DNA from: BOG-938 sp035524315
GTDB lineage: Bacteria; Pseudomonadota; Alphaproteobacteria; Caulobacterales; Caulobacteraceae
Direction of reading: 5' to 3'
DNA length: 64,000 nucleotides
Assembly (NCBI GenBank): GCA_035524315.1
Contig: DATKPD010000008.1
Location: forward strand, 62,001 to 126,000
A model generated the notes under the pieces. That model did not search any database, was not told where the DNA came from, and saw only the letters and a list, made by a program, of their open reading frames with translations. Position numbers and translations under genes: made by a program. Shown here in pieces: positions 24,763 through 32,930 of this stretch (position 1 is its first letter; each line of letters begins with the position of its first letter).

Positions 24763-26234
24763 CGCGCCCGCCCCACGATGCTTTGGACCACGGCGGCAAG
24801 CTGGTCGCGCGCGACCAGGAACTGGCCGGGCCGCTCCTCGCGCCACGCGCTGTTGCCGGCGATCGCCTGAGACAGGGCGCGTCCTAGGTCAAGGTCCTTG
24901 ACCGTCGCCTGGCCGGCCTTGCGCTCGTCCTCGCCGATGATCACGGCGGCGGGCGCTCCGCGCCGGTCGGCGTATTTCATCTGCGCCTTCATGCCCGAGG
25001 CGCCGAGATAGACCTCGGCGGCGATCCCGGCGGCGCGCAGCTCGCCCGCAGCGGCAAAATAGTCCGACATCTGATCTTGATCGAGCACGATCACCACCAC
25101 CGGACCGCGCGCGGCCGCCGCTTCGGGCGAGCGGCCCGCCGTCGCCAGCGCGGCGGCCAGACGCGATACGCCGAAGGAGAAGCCCGTGGCCGGCGTGGTT
25201 TGGCCCGTGAAGCGGGCGATCAGATCGTCATAGCGGCCGCCGCCGCCGACCGAGCCGAACCGAACCGGCTCGCCCTTTTCGTCCGTGGTCTGCACCAGCA
25301 ACTCGGCCTCGAACACCGGACCGGTGTAATACTCCAGCCCGCGCACCACCGAAGGATCAAACACCGCCTGGGCCTCGCCCACGCCCAATCCCTTGAGCGC
25401 CGCATCGATGCGCGCCAGATCTTCCAGGCCCGCCGCGCCTTCGGCCGATCCGCCGACCACGTCCGACAGGCGATTCAGCGCCTCGCCGCGCGATCCGGCC
25501 CCCGCCTGCACGAACGCCAGGACCGCATCGACCGCCGACGGCTTGAGCTTGGCGCCCACGGTAAAGGCGCCGGACTCGTCCTTGCGCCCCTCGCCGAGCA
25601 GCAGACGCACGCCTTCCAGACCCAGGCGGTCCAGCTTGTCGGCCGCGCGCAGCACCGCCAGCTTCTGGCCGGCGCTGTCCACGCCCGCCAGCGACAGCAG
25701 GCCGTTGAGCAGCTTGCGGCTGTTGATCTTGATCACATAGTCGGCCGGGGCCAAGCCCGCCGCCTGCAGGCCCTCGCCGGCCATGGCGATCATCTCAGCG
25801 TCCGCCTCGGGCCGGGCCGAGCCCACGGTGTCGGCGTCGCACTGCACGAACTGGCGGAAACGGCCGGGGCCGGGCTTCTCGTTTCGCCAAACCGGGCCGA
25901 AGGCGTAGCGGCGGAAGGGCTTAACCAGGGTTTCCCAATGTTCCGCCGAGAAGCGGGCGAGGGGCGCGGTCAGATCGTAGCGCAGCGCCATCCACTGTTC
26001 GTCGTCATCCTGCAGGGCGAACACGCCCTCGTTGGGACGATCGGAATCCGGCAGGAACTTGCCCAGGGCGTCGGCATATTCGAACGCGCCGGTGTCCAGG
26101 GGCTCAAAGCCATAGCGCTCATAGACGCGCGAAACCGCGTCCACGATGGCGCGCTCCGCGCGCAGCGTGGCGGCGCGTTTATCGACGAAGCCGCGCGGCA
26201 CGCGCGCCTCGGGGCGGAACTCGGCGTCGGACAT
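24759..26234 (-). CDS. hisS: Histidyl-tRNA synthetase
   Basis: The 491-aa class II synthetase charges tRNA-His in the cytosol. Class II motifs are visible: motif 2 around FRRYAFGPVWRNEKPGPGRFRQFVQCDADTVG (residues near 105-137), the histidine-specific region GLEYYTGPVFEA, and motif 3 in GFSFGVSRL. A C-terminal anticodon-binding domain (VVVIVLDQDQ...AEVYLGASGMKAQMKYADRRGA) completes it. It heads the hisS-hisZ-hisG operon, a common alphaproteobacterial arrangement that links tRNA charging and histidine synthesis. Confidence 0.96.
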   Translation of the reverse strand: MSDAEFRPEARVPRGFVDKRAATLRAERAIVDAVSRVYERYGFEPLDTGAFEYADALGKFLPDSDRPNEGVFALQDDDEQWMALRYDLTAPLARFSAEHWETLVKPFRRYAFGPVWRNEKPGPGRFRQFVQCDADTVGSARPEADAEMIAMAGEGLQAAGLAPADYVIKINSRKLLNGLLSLAGVDSAGQKLAVLRAADKLDRLGLEGVRLLLGEGRKDESGAFTVGAKLKPSAVDAVLAFVQAGAGSRGEALNRLSDVVGGSAEGAAGLEDLARIDAALKGLGVGEAQAVFDPSVVRGLEYYTGPVFEAELLVQTTDEKGEPVRFGSVGGGGRYDDLIARFTGQTTPATGFSFGVSRLAAALATAGRSPEAAAARGPVVVIVLDQDQMSDYFAAAGELRAAGIAAEVYLGASGMKAQMKYADRRGAPAAVIIGEDERKAGQATVKDLDLGRALSQAIAGNSAWREERPGQFLVARDQLAAVVQSIVGRAR

Positions 26235-26304
26235 GGCGGGCCTCTAGCGGATGACGGCGCGCGCGGCAAGGAATCTGGCCGCGCCGCGCGCGCGAGACCG
26301 GGCG

Positions 26305-28311
26305 CTAGCGCCGGAACGTCAGGCCGATGCGCACCGTGCGAGGCAGATCGTAGCTGGGCACGCCCGTGGCCGCGCGGGCGGTGACGACCGCCGCGTCGCC
26401 GACGTTGATCACCGCCAGATAGACGCCGAAGTTGGACGTCACCGCATAGTCGGTGCGCACGTCGCCGGTCAGGAACGGCTCATCGACCAGGGTGTTCTGG
26501 TCATCGTCGTAGCGCAGGCTCTCGTAGCGCAGGCTGGCCGACCAGCGCCACGCCCGCGTCGCCTGCCACTGGGCCGTGGCCGTGCCGGTGAACTTGGGAT
26601 CGAGCGCGGGAATCTTGCCGGTCAGTTGCGGAGCCGCGCCGCCGCCGATCACATGGGCGTCGGTGTAGGCCGCGGCGAACTTGAAGGTCAGGGTCTCCAG
26701 CGCCTTGATGTCGGCGTCGGCTTCCGCGCCATAGGCCTGGATCGCGGCGACATTCTCGCGCTTGAACAACAGGCCGCCGGCCGGGACCACGCCCGCGATG
26801 GGAAAGGTCCCCGGCCCCACGCCGATGGTGGCGTTGATCACCGGGTCGATCACGCGGTTGTCGAACACTGTGGCGTCCCAGGTGATCGGGCCGTTGTGAC
26901 CGCCCAGGCCGCCCTCCACCCCATCCAGGCGCTCGGGCTTGAGCAGGGGGTTGGCCTCGGTGATGTTGTTGCCCACCCGGAACGGCCGCTCCAGTTCGTT
27001 GAGCGTCGGCTGGCGGAAACCGGCGTAGGCGGCGGCGCGGATATAGACGCCGTCGGTCAGGTCCTTCTTCAGCCCGATGCGGCCGGTAGGCACAACGCCG
27101 CTGCGTCCCGGGGTGGGCGAATTGAGCGTGATCGCGCCGGTCGAAAGGGTCCGCTCGATCAGTTCCGCGTCGCCCTGCCGCCAGGCGTCGGCGCGCACCC
27201 CGCCGGTCAGGAGCCAGCCCGACCAGGCGTGGGCGCCCTCGACATAGAGACCGCCGACGCCCTCGTTGCCTCCCGCCAGCCGGCTCTTGGAATAGGCGCC
27301 GCCCACATAGGAGAACAGTTCGTGGTCCTTGCCCGTGGCCGAGCGATAGTCGCCGCCGACTTCCAGGTCGCCCCAGTCGCCGACCTTGCGCACGGCCGCG
27401 TTGAAGCCCCAGCCCGTGGCGGGGGTGGCGTATTCGTCGTTGGACGGCGTGGTGCTGTTGCGGTTGAGCGCGGTCGAGACCGACGTGTTGAGCAGGTCCG
27501 AATGGCGCACCCAGCCCTGCACGCGCCAACCCAGCTGATCGCCCGTCGGCTGCACCGCCGCGCTCAGGCTGGCGTTCTGGCCACGCGAGCGCGAAATGGC
27601 GCCGACCAGGCCGGAGTCGCGGCTCTCCTCGAAGGCGCCGCCGGCCGCCGCCACGGTCACCTTGCCGATCTGGGTCGTGGCACGGCCCGTGGCGTTCCAG
27701 TCGTGCAGGGTCAAGGGCGTGTCGGCGGCGCCGCGGCCGGTGATCACCGGCGTCCAGCGGTCGCCCTGCTCGCCAGAGACCGCGCCGAACAGGTTGACCG
27801 GGCCGGTCTGCACATCGCCCACGGCCACGCCGCGCGCGCCGCCGCGGCTGCCGGCGGAAACCTCGCCGGCGACCTGGCCCGAGGCCATCTGGCGCTGCTC
27901 AAGATCGATCACCCCGGTCAGGGCGCCCGCGCCGTAGGGGCCCGCGCCCGAGCCCTTGACCAGGCGGACGTGGCCCAGGCTCTCGGGCGGCAGGCTGGTC
28001 CAGATGACCCAGCCGCCGAACGGATCGTTTTGCGGCACGCCGTCCAGGGTGACCAGGGCGCGGCCGGCGGCCGAGGGGGCGACCGAGCGCAGGGAGATGC
28101 CCTGGGTGGTGGGATTAGCCCCGGCGCTGGAGCCCGCGCGGAACAGCGAGGCGCCGGGCGAGGTCTCCAGCACCTGGTCCAGGCGCGGGGTCGTCGCCAG
28201 GTCGCCCGGCGACACCTGGATCACCGCGAACGCCGCGTCGGACGGCGAGGGCGGCAGGCGCACGGCCTGGACCACGACGGTGTCGGCCGCGGGCGGCATG
28301 GCGGCAGCCAT
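26305..28311 (-). CDS. TonB-dependent receptor
   Basis: The 668-aa protein has a plug domain (about residues 12-125, with LDQVLETSPGASLFR, TQGISLRSVAPSAAGRALVTLDGVPQND and GAGALTGVIDL) and a 22-stranded barrel ending in the aromatic-type tail YDLPRTVRIGLTFRR. It imports an unknown ligand across the outer membrane with TonB energy. A striking oddity is that the ATG at 28311 gives no recognisable signal peptide: it begins MAAAMPPAADTVVV, directly before the plug. No upstream in-frame extension supplies one, and the other frame at 28342 is not signal-like either. Confidence 0.87.
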   Translation of the reverse strand: MAAAMPPAADTVVVQAVRLPPSPSDAAFAVIQVSPGDLATTPRLDQVLETSPGASLFRAGSSAGANPTTQGISLRSVAPSAAGRALVTLDGVPQNDPFGGWVIWTSLPPESLGHVRLVKGSGAGPYGAGALTGVIDLEQRQMASGQVAGEVSAGSRGGARGVAVGDVQTGPVNLFGAVSGEQGDRWTPVITGRGAADTPLTLHDWNATGRATTQIGKVTVAAAGGAFEESRDSGLVGAISRSRGQNASLSAAVQPTGDQLGWRVQGWVRHSDLLNTSVSTALNRNSTTPSNDEYATPATGWGFNAAVRKVGDWGDLEVGGDYRSATGKDHELFSYVGGAYSKSRLAGGNEGVGGLYVEGAHAWSGWLLTGGVRADAWRQGDAELIERTLSTGAITLNSPTPGRSGVVPTGRIGLKKDLTDGVYIRAAAYAGFRQPTLNELERPFRVGNNITEANPLLKPERLDGVEGGLGGHNGPITWDATVFDNRVIDPVINATIGVGPGTFPIAGVVPAGGLLFKRENVAAIQAYGAEADADIKALETLTFKFAAAYTDAHVIGGGAAPQLTGKIPALDPKFTGTATAQWQATRAWRWSASLRYESLRYDDDQNTLVDEPFLTGDVRTDYAVTSNFGVYLAVINVGDAAVVTARAATGVPSYDLPRTVRIGLTFRR

Positions 28312-28614
28312 CGGATTCCCCTTCCCAAACGCAGCGCAACATAAGCGCCGCGTTCGTCCTTATGGTCTGGGCTGCCGCGGAAATTCAATGCGCCTTTCGG
28401 CCACGACTCGCTCGGGGATGCCCGCGCGGCTCGCGCTCTCGCAGGATGAGACGCGGGCCGGCGGCTTGACCGACGTCGGACGAGCGCAGGCCGATGAGCT
28501 TATTAATTCGTAATTGGTGGCGCTGGCGGCGGGCGGGGATCAGCCAAACGGAGCCATGAACCCGCGCCGCCGGGCGAGCGTTGAACCGGTGCGCCCCGAC
28601 CCAGGAGACCGATC
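28312..28614. other. Intergenic region upstream of TonB receptor and DUF3008 gene
   Basis: These 303 bases separate the divergent TonB-receptor and DUF3008 genes and should hold both promoters. A short frame 28388-28513 (41 codons) ends with LTDVGRAQADEL, reminiscent of a histidine phosphatase, but lacks the catalytic motif. It may be a degraded fragment. I see no other gene. Confidence 0.5.
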
Positions 28615-28800
28615 ATGCCCGCCAAATCCGCCGCCCAGCAGAAGGCCGCCGGCGCGGCCCTGTCCGCCAAGCGCGGGCAAACGCCCAAGAGCAAGCTGAA
28701 AGGCGCTTCGAAACAGATGGTGGATTCCATGAGCGAAAAGCAGCTCGAGGACTTCGCCCACACCAAGCGCAAGGGCAAACCCGACCACGTCGCGCGCTGA
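28615..28800 (+). CDS. DUF3008 family protein
   Basis: This 61-aa, lysine- and alanine-rich protein reads PAKSAAQQKAAGAALSAKRG at the start and SMSEKQLEDFAHTKRKGKPDHV at the end, the full-length pattern of DUF3008. Members are small cytosolic proteins of unknown function, common in Caulobacter and Rhizobiales. An AGGAG-like site (CCAGGAGACC) lies a few bases before the ATG. It stands alone, divergent from the TonB receptor. Confidence 0.85.
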   Translation: MPAKSAAQQKAAGAALSAKRGQTPKSKLKGASKQMVDSMSEKQLEDFAHTKRKGKPDHVAR

Positions 28801-28885
28801 GCGGCGTATCCGGATTGTGGACCCGGAGGTCAGCGCCCGTCGGAGCAGGGAAGCCGTGGCCTCCGCGCGCGCTCACTGCGGCAAG

Positions 28886-28962
28886 TGGCGCACCCGACAC
28901 GATTCGAACGTGTGACCTTTGCCTTCGGAGGGCAACGCTCTATCCAGCTGAGCTACGGGTGC
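28886..28962 (-). tRNA. tRNA-Arg (anticodon CCG)
   Basis: Read on the minus strand, GCACCCG (28962-28956) pairs with CGGGTGC near the 3' end, followed by the encoded CCA at 28888-28886. The anticodon stem TTGCC/GGCAA encloses the loop CTCCGAA with anticodon CCG, reading the CGG codon. The T-loop contains TTCGAATC. Length is 77 nt with CCA. It is the second arginine tRNA of this window. Confidence 0.97.
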
Positions 28963-29008
28963 TTGGCGCGAGGCTGGCCTTCCTATCCGAAAGGGCCGGC
29001 CTTCGCAA

Positions 29009-29956
29009 TCATGCCGCGGCGCCCGATCCGTAGGTAAGGGCCAGGAACACGTCCTCCAGCGCCGGTTCGCGGATGGCCAGGTCGTGGATGCCCACCCCCG
29101 CCTCGCGTACGGCGGCCAGCACGGCCTCGACATCAGTCTCGGTGGTCTTGAAGTCGATGGTCAGACGCCCGTCGCGCGCCAGCTTGCCCTCGAAGCGGCC
29201 CAGCGCCGGGGCCGCGGCCAGCGGCGCGGTCGGGGTGATCACCATGGTGCGCACGTCCAGGGTGCGCAGCAGCGCCTGGGTCGGCTGGCACGTCACCACC
29301 TGGCCGTGGTTGACGATGGCGATCGTGTCGCACAGCGCCTCGGCCTCCTCCAAATAATGGGTGGTCAGCACGATGGTCACGCCCTGGCGGTTGAGCGCCG
29401 AGACATAGTCCCACAGCTGGCGGCGCAGCTCGACGTCGACCCCGGCGGTGGGCTCGTCGAGGATCAGCACCGGCGGGCTGTGCACCATGGCCTTGGCCAC
29501 CATCAGCCGCCGTTTCATGCCGCCCGACAGGGCGCGCACATAGGCGTTGGCCTTGTCGCCCAGGCCCAGCACGTTCAACAGCTCGTCGGTGCGCCGCTCG
29601 GCCTTGGGCACGCCGTAAAAGCCGGCCTGCACCTCCATCGACTCGCGCGGGGTGAAGAACACGTCCACCGCCAGCTCCTGAGGCACCACGCCGATGGCGG
29701 CGCGGGCGTCGCGCGGGGTCTTGTCGATGTCGCGGCCCCAGATGCGCACGGTTCCCGCGCTCTTGCGCGTGACCCCGGCCAGGATGTTGATGAAGGTCGA
29801 CTTGCCCGCGCCGTTGGGCCCCAAGAGGCCGAAGATCGAGCCGCGCGGCACCTTCAGGTCGACGCCCCGCAGCGCCTCCTTCGGCGGCATGGTCTTGGTG
29901 GCCGGATAGGTCTTGATCAGACCTTCGGCTTCGATGGCGAAATCGGGCAGGCTCAT
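29009..29956 (-). CDS. ABC transporter ATP-binding protein (ABC-2 type)
   Basis: The 315-aa protein has Walker A GPNGAGKS (residues 46-53), signature LSGGMKRRL, Walker B VLILDEPTAG and the switch histidine in TTHYLEEAEALCD. A C-terminal extension of about 80 residues (from about 230) is like those of DrrA/NodI-type ATPases that work with ABC-2 permeases. It would energise export of an unknown substrate. No permease gene is adjacent in this window, so its partner must lie elsewhere or upstream is missing. The ATG at 29956 is preferred to a longer frame to 30112, which overlaps the next gene. Confidence 0.88.
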   Translation of the reverse strand: MSLPDFAIEAEGLIKTYPATKTMPPKEALRGVDLKVPRGSIFGLLGPNGAGKSTFINILAGVTRKSAGTVRIWGRDIDKTPRDARAAIGVVPQELAVDVFFTPRESMEVQAGFYGVPKAERRTDELLNVLGLGDKANAYVRALSGGMKRRLMVAKAMVHSPPVLILDEPTAGVDVELRRQLWDYVSALNRQGVTIVLTTHYLEEAEALCDTIAIVNHGQVVTCQPTQALLRTLDVRTMVITPTAPLAAAPALGRFEGKLARDGRLTIDFKTTETDVEAVLAAVREAGVGIHDLAIREPALEDVFLALTYGSGAAA

Positions 29957-30047
29957 GGGAGGGAAATTGACGCTCCAGGGCAGGGCGCATAGGTATGCTC
30001 GGGCAACGCCCTTGCCAAGCTCGACCCGATTTCGCCGAGGTTTTCTC

Positions 30048-30293
30048 ATGCCCGCCCACACGTCCCATCCCATCCGCGAGGATTCCCCCGAGCAGGTGAC
30101 GGTCCGCACCAAGCGCGTGGCCTGCGACGGCGTCGGCGGCGTGCTGGGCCATCCGCGCGTGTTCCTGGAGATGGGCGAGGACGACAGCGTCGAGTGCCCC
30201 TACTGCGACCGCAAGTTCGTGCTGGCCAAGCACCACGGCGACGAGAGCGAAATCCTGGCGCCGGGGACCTACGAGGGCGCGGCGGGGCACTGA
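30048..30293 (+). CDS. zf-CHCC zinc-finger domain protein
   Basis: The 81-aa protein has a Cys-His-Cys-Cys zinc site with Cys26, His35, Cys50 and Cys53, spaced as in GVGGVLGHPRVFLEM...VECPYCDRKFVL. This is the zf-CHCC fold of the NDUFS6 (complex I 13-kDa subunit) relatives in alphaproteobacteria. Its role here, possibly in complex I assembly, is not established. It is transcribed divergently from the ABC ATPase and converges with marC, 3 nt apart. Confidence 0.85.
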   Translation: MPAHTSHPIREDSPEQVTVRTKRVACDGVGGVLGHPRVFLEMGEDDSVECPYCDRKFVLAKHHGDESEILAPGTYEGAAGH

Positions 30294-30296
30294 CGT

Positions 30297-30923
30297 CTAG
30301 AGGCGCAGCGCCTCGCGCAGGCCATCCAGGGCGAACTGCACGGCCAGGGCCGCCAGCAGGATGCCCGACACGCGCCCGACAACATCCGAGCCCGTGCGGC
30401 CCAGCAGCTTCACGATGGCTTCGCACGCCCGCATGCTGAGGTAGGTCGCGGCCAGGCATAGGGTCAGGGCAAAGGCGATGCCCGCCAACTGCCAGGCCGA
30501 TTGCGCCCGGTCCACCAACAGGATGATCGCCGACAGGCTGGCCGGCCCCGCGATCATGGGGAAGGCCAGGGGAAACACCGCCATGTCGCCCGAGCGCTGG
30601 GCCTCGCTTTGCTCGCTGCGGCTGATCGACGAGGCGCCGGGACTGGCGAAGGTCAAGGTCATGGCCTGCAGGAACAGGAGCAGGCCGCCGGCGATGCGGA
30701 AGGCCGGGATGGATATGCCGAGCAGGCCGAGCAACCGCGCGCCCGCCACCCCGAACAGAAACAACATCACGCCCGCGATCAGCACCGCCCGCCGCGCCAG
30801 CGCCGCGCGGCCCGTCTGCAGCCCATGCGAGGTGAGCGAGCCGAACACGACCGCCCCCTCGATCGGGCCGATCGTGACGAACAGCATCACCAGGGCCGTC
30901 AGCCAATCGGTACCGTGCGACAT
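30297..30923 (-). CDS. MarC family membrane protein
   Basis: The 208-aa protein has six membrane helices and the MarC-family features: an opening helix with TALVMLFVTIGPIEGAVVFGSLT and, in the middle, PLAFPMIAGPASLSAIILLVD. These are inner-membrane proteins of uncertain function, once linked to multiple antibiotic resistance but apparently not required for it. I chose the ATG at 30923; the frame upstream to 31091 extends through divergent promoter sequence and is not membrane-like. Confidence 0.88.
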   Translation of the reverse strand: MSHGTDWLTALVMLFVTIGPIEGAVVFGSLTSHGLQTGRAALARRAVLIAGVMLFLFGVAGARLLGLLGISIPAFRIAGGLLLFLQAMTLTFASPGASSISRSEQSEAQRSGDMAVFPLAFPMIAGPASLSAIILLVDRAQSAWQLAGIAFALTLCLAATYLSMRACEAIVKLLGRTGSDVVGRVSGILLAALAVQFALDGLREALRL

Positions 30924-31050
30924 GACCTGAGCCTGGGGCTGCCCCGCGCTGCGCGCAAGCCTCGCCCCGACTAAAGGCCCGAAAGCCTGGGTTTTGCCTT
31001 GGTTGGGGCGGGTCGACCTCGACACCGCCAACTGCCGACCGCCAGGCGCT

Positions 31051-32703
31051 TTACATCGCCCCGCTGAGGTCTCGATTGAGCTTTTCCACATAGAGCGGGC
31101 AGGTCGCCGGGCGCAGGTCGGCCCTGGCCTCGGCGCCGTCGTTGCTCAGCTGCATATAGCCGCGCTTCTGCGGGTCGTACCTGGGCCAGACGGGCAGGCC
31201 CGGGCCGTTGGGATCACCGGTCTTGGCGAAGTTGGTCCAATAGTCCTGCATCTGCGCCGACAGTGTCTTCAGCTTGGGCGCGGCCGCCTGATCCCGCAGA
31301 TAGCCGAACACGAAATCAAGCTCGCCCGAGTGCATCGGCGGATGCGCGGCGACCCCGGCGGTGAATTCGTATTCGTAGGTCGGCGCGATCGCGCTGTGCC
31401 AACGGGCGATGGCCGTGGCCTGACAACGGAACGAATGGTCCACCGCGAATTGCAGATCGACCGGCCCATAGGGCGCGTAATCGGATATGCCCGCGCCGTC
31501 GCCACCGAAGCCGTAGGCCTTGGAAACGCGAGCGTCGAGGTCGGCGTACTTGCCGTACATGGCGTCGATGTGCGTCTTCAGCTGGGCGCGCAAGGCCTCC
31601 GGCGAAAGGTCGGGCGGCCGATAGCCGGGGATATCGCGCGCATTGTTGCCTACGATCATCGGGATGGCTGGCTCCTGCCCCGCCTTGTAGGTCAGGGCCG
31701 AAAACGTCGGCACCGCATAGCCGTCCTGACCGACGTCCAGGTTGAGCTGGGCCGCGGCCAGGCCTTTGCGAAACTCGGCGCTGGCCGCCAGGATCTGCCC
31801 GGTCGACAGTGCGCGCAGGTATCGGATCTGATCCTTGGACGGCGCCTTGAGCGTTTGGGCCAGCACGACGCCCAACTGTTCGGTCTGGGCCGGAGACAGC
31901 AGATGACGATCGCTGATCATGGGGCTGCCGCTTTGCGCGATCGCTTTCGCGATCAGGCCTCGGGTCAGGGGCGAAGCGACCAGGATGGTGGTGTCCTGCG
32001 CGCCGGCCGATTGGCCGAACACGGTCACGTTGTTCGGATCGCCGCCGAATCTGGCGATATTGTCGCGCACCCACCGCAGGGCGGCGACCTGGTCGAGGAT
32101 GCCGTATTCGCCCGAGGCGTGGTGCGGCGATTCCGCGGTCAGCTCGGGATGGCCGACAAAGCCGAATACGCCCAGGCGGTAGTTCAGGGTCACCACCACC
32201 ACGCCGTGGCGGGCCAGGCTCGCGCCATCGAACGGCGGCTCGATGCCGCCGGCGCCGATCGCCGAGCCGCCGCTGTTGCCGCCGCCGTGAATCCACACCA
32301 TTACCGGCTTGCCGGCCGTCGCCTTGACCGGCCATTGCGGGGTCCAGACGTTGAGATAGAGGCAATCCTCGCTGGACCGGTCGAACGCTATCCTGTTCCA
32401 ACCGGCCAAGGCCTGGGCGCAGGCGTTGCCATATTCCACCGCCCGCCGCACGCCCGTCCATGGGATGACCGGTTGCGGTTCGCGCCAGCGCAGATCGCCC
32501 ACCGGCGGAGCGGCGAAGGGAATGCCTTTGAACACCGCGCCGCCGTGGCCCTCTAGCGCCACCCCCTGAAGCTGGCCGTCGGCGATCGACACGATCGGAG
32601 CGGCTGGCGCGGCCGCGGCCGCCGTCAAGGCGATGGCCGCTATTGCGCCGGCGATCACGACCCCGGCGACTGCGGATCTCGCGGCGAATCCTGAGACGCG
32701 CAT
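31051..32703 (-). CDS. Carboxylesterase/lipase, type B (secreted)
   Basis: The 550-aa enzyme hydrolyses carboxyl esters outside the cytosol. It has a signal peptide (residues about 10-33, AVAGVVIAGAIAAIALTAAAAAP), the type B marker EDCLYLNVWTP (112-122), the oxyanion-hole HGGG (139-142) and the nucleophile Ser232 in FGQSAGA. A catalytic acid and histidine (around HSGELDFVFGY) are in the C-terminal half. A GGGGGGAAG ribosome-binding site lies just before the ATG at 32703, which fixes the start over a longer in-frame extension. It stands alone between the genes for MarC and polA. Confidence 0.93.
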   Translation of the reverse strand: MRVSGFAARSAVAGVVIAGAIAAIALTAAAAAPAAPIVSIADGQLQGVALEGHGGAVFKGIPFAAPPVGDLRWREPQPVIPWTGVRRAVEYGNACAQALAGWNRIAFDRSSEDCLYLNVWTPQWPVKATAGKPVMVWIHGGGNSGGSAIGAGGIEPPFDGASLARHGVVVVTLNYRLGVFGFVGHPELTAESPHHASGEYGILDQVAALRWVRDNIARFGGDPNNVTVFGQSAGAQDTTILVASPLTRGLIAKAIAQSGSPMISDRHLLSPAQTEQLGVVLAQTLKAPSKDQIRYLRALSTGQILAASAEFRKGLAAAQLNLDVGQDGYAVPTFSALTYKAGQEPAIPMIVGNNARDIPGYRPPDLSPEALRAQLKTHIDAMYGKYADLDARVSKAYGFGGDGAGISDYAPYGPVDLQFAVDHSFRCQATAIARWHSAIAPTYEYEFTAGVAAHPPMHSGELDFVFGYLRDQAAAPKLKTLSAQMQDYWTNFAKTGDPNGPGLPVWPRYDPQKRGYMQLSNDGAEARADLRPATCPLYVEKLNRDLSGAM

Positions 32704-32930
32704 CGGCTTCCCCCCTATGAATTCCGGCGCGGGCTGATTCTTCGCCCTCGGCCGGCCAGCCTGAGACTTTCGGCTGGATGCAACATCCCTAGCGGCCGGA
32801 TGGCAAGCCGCAACAGTGCGGGTCGGAAACCTGGCGTCCCGCCCGACGGGCCGGTTCGCGCGGCCGTTGGAAAGTGGTTTATGTGCTGCCCGGTGATGAC
32901 CCCGCGCCCGGCCGCGCCTATCTTGGCGCC

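Noticed and set aside
28388..28513. Short + strand frame ending with an LTDVGRAQADEL-like segment
   Set aside because: It lacks the RHG catalytic motif and is only 41 codons. The resemblance to histidine phosphatases is too slight to annotate.
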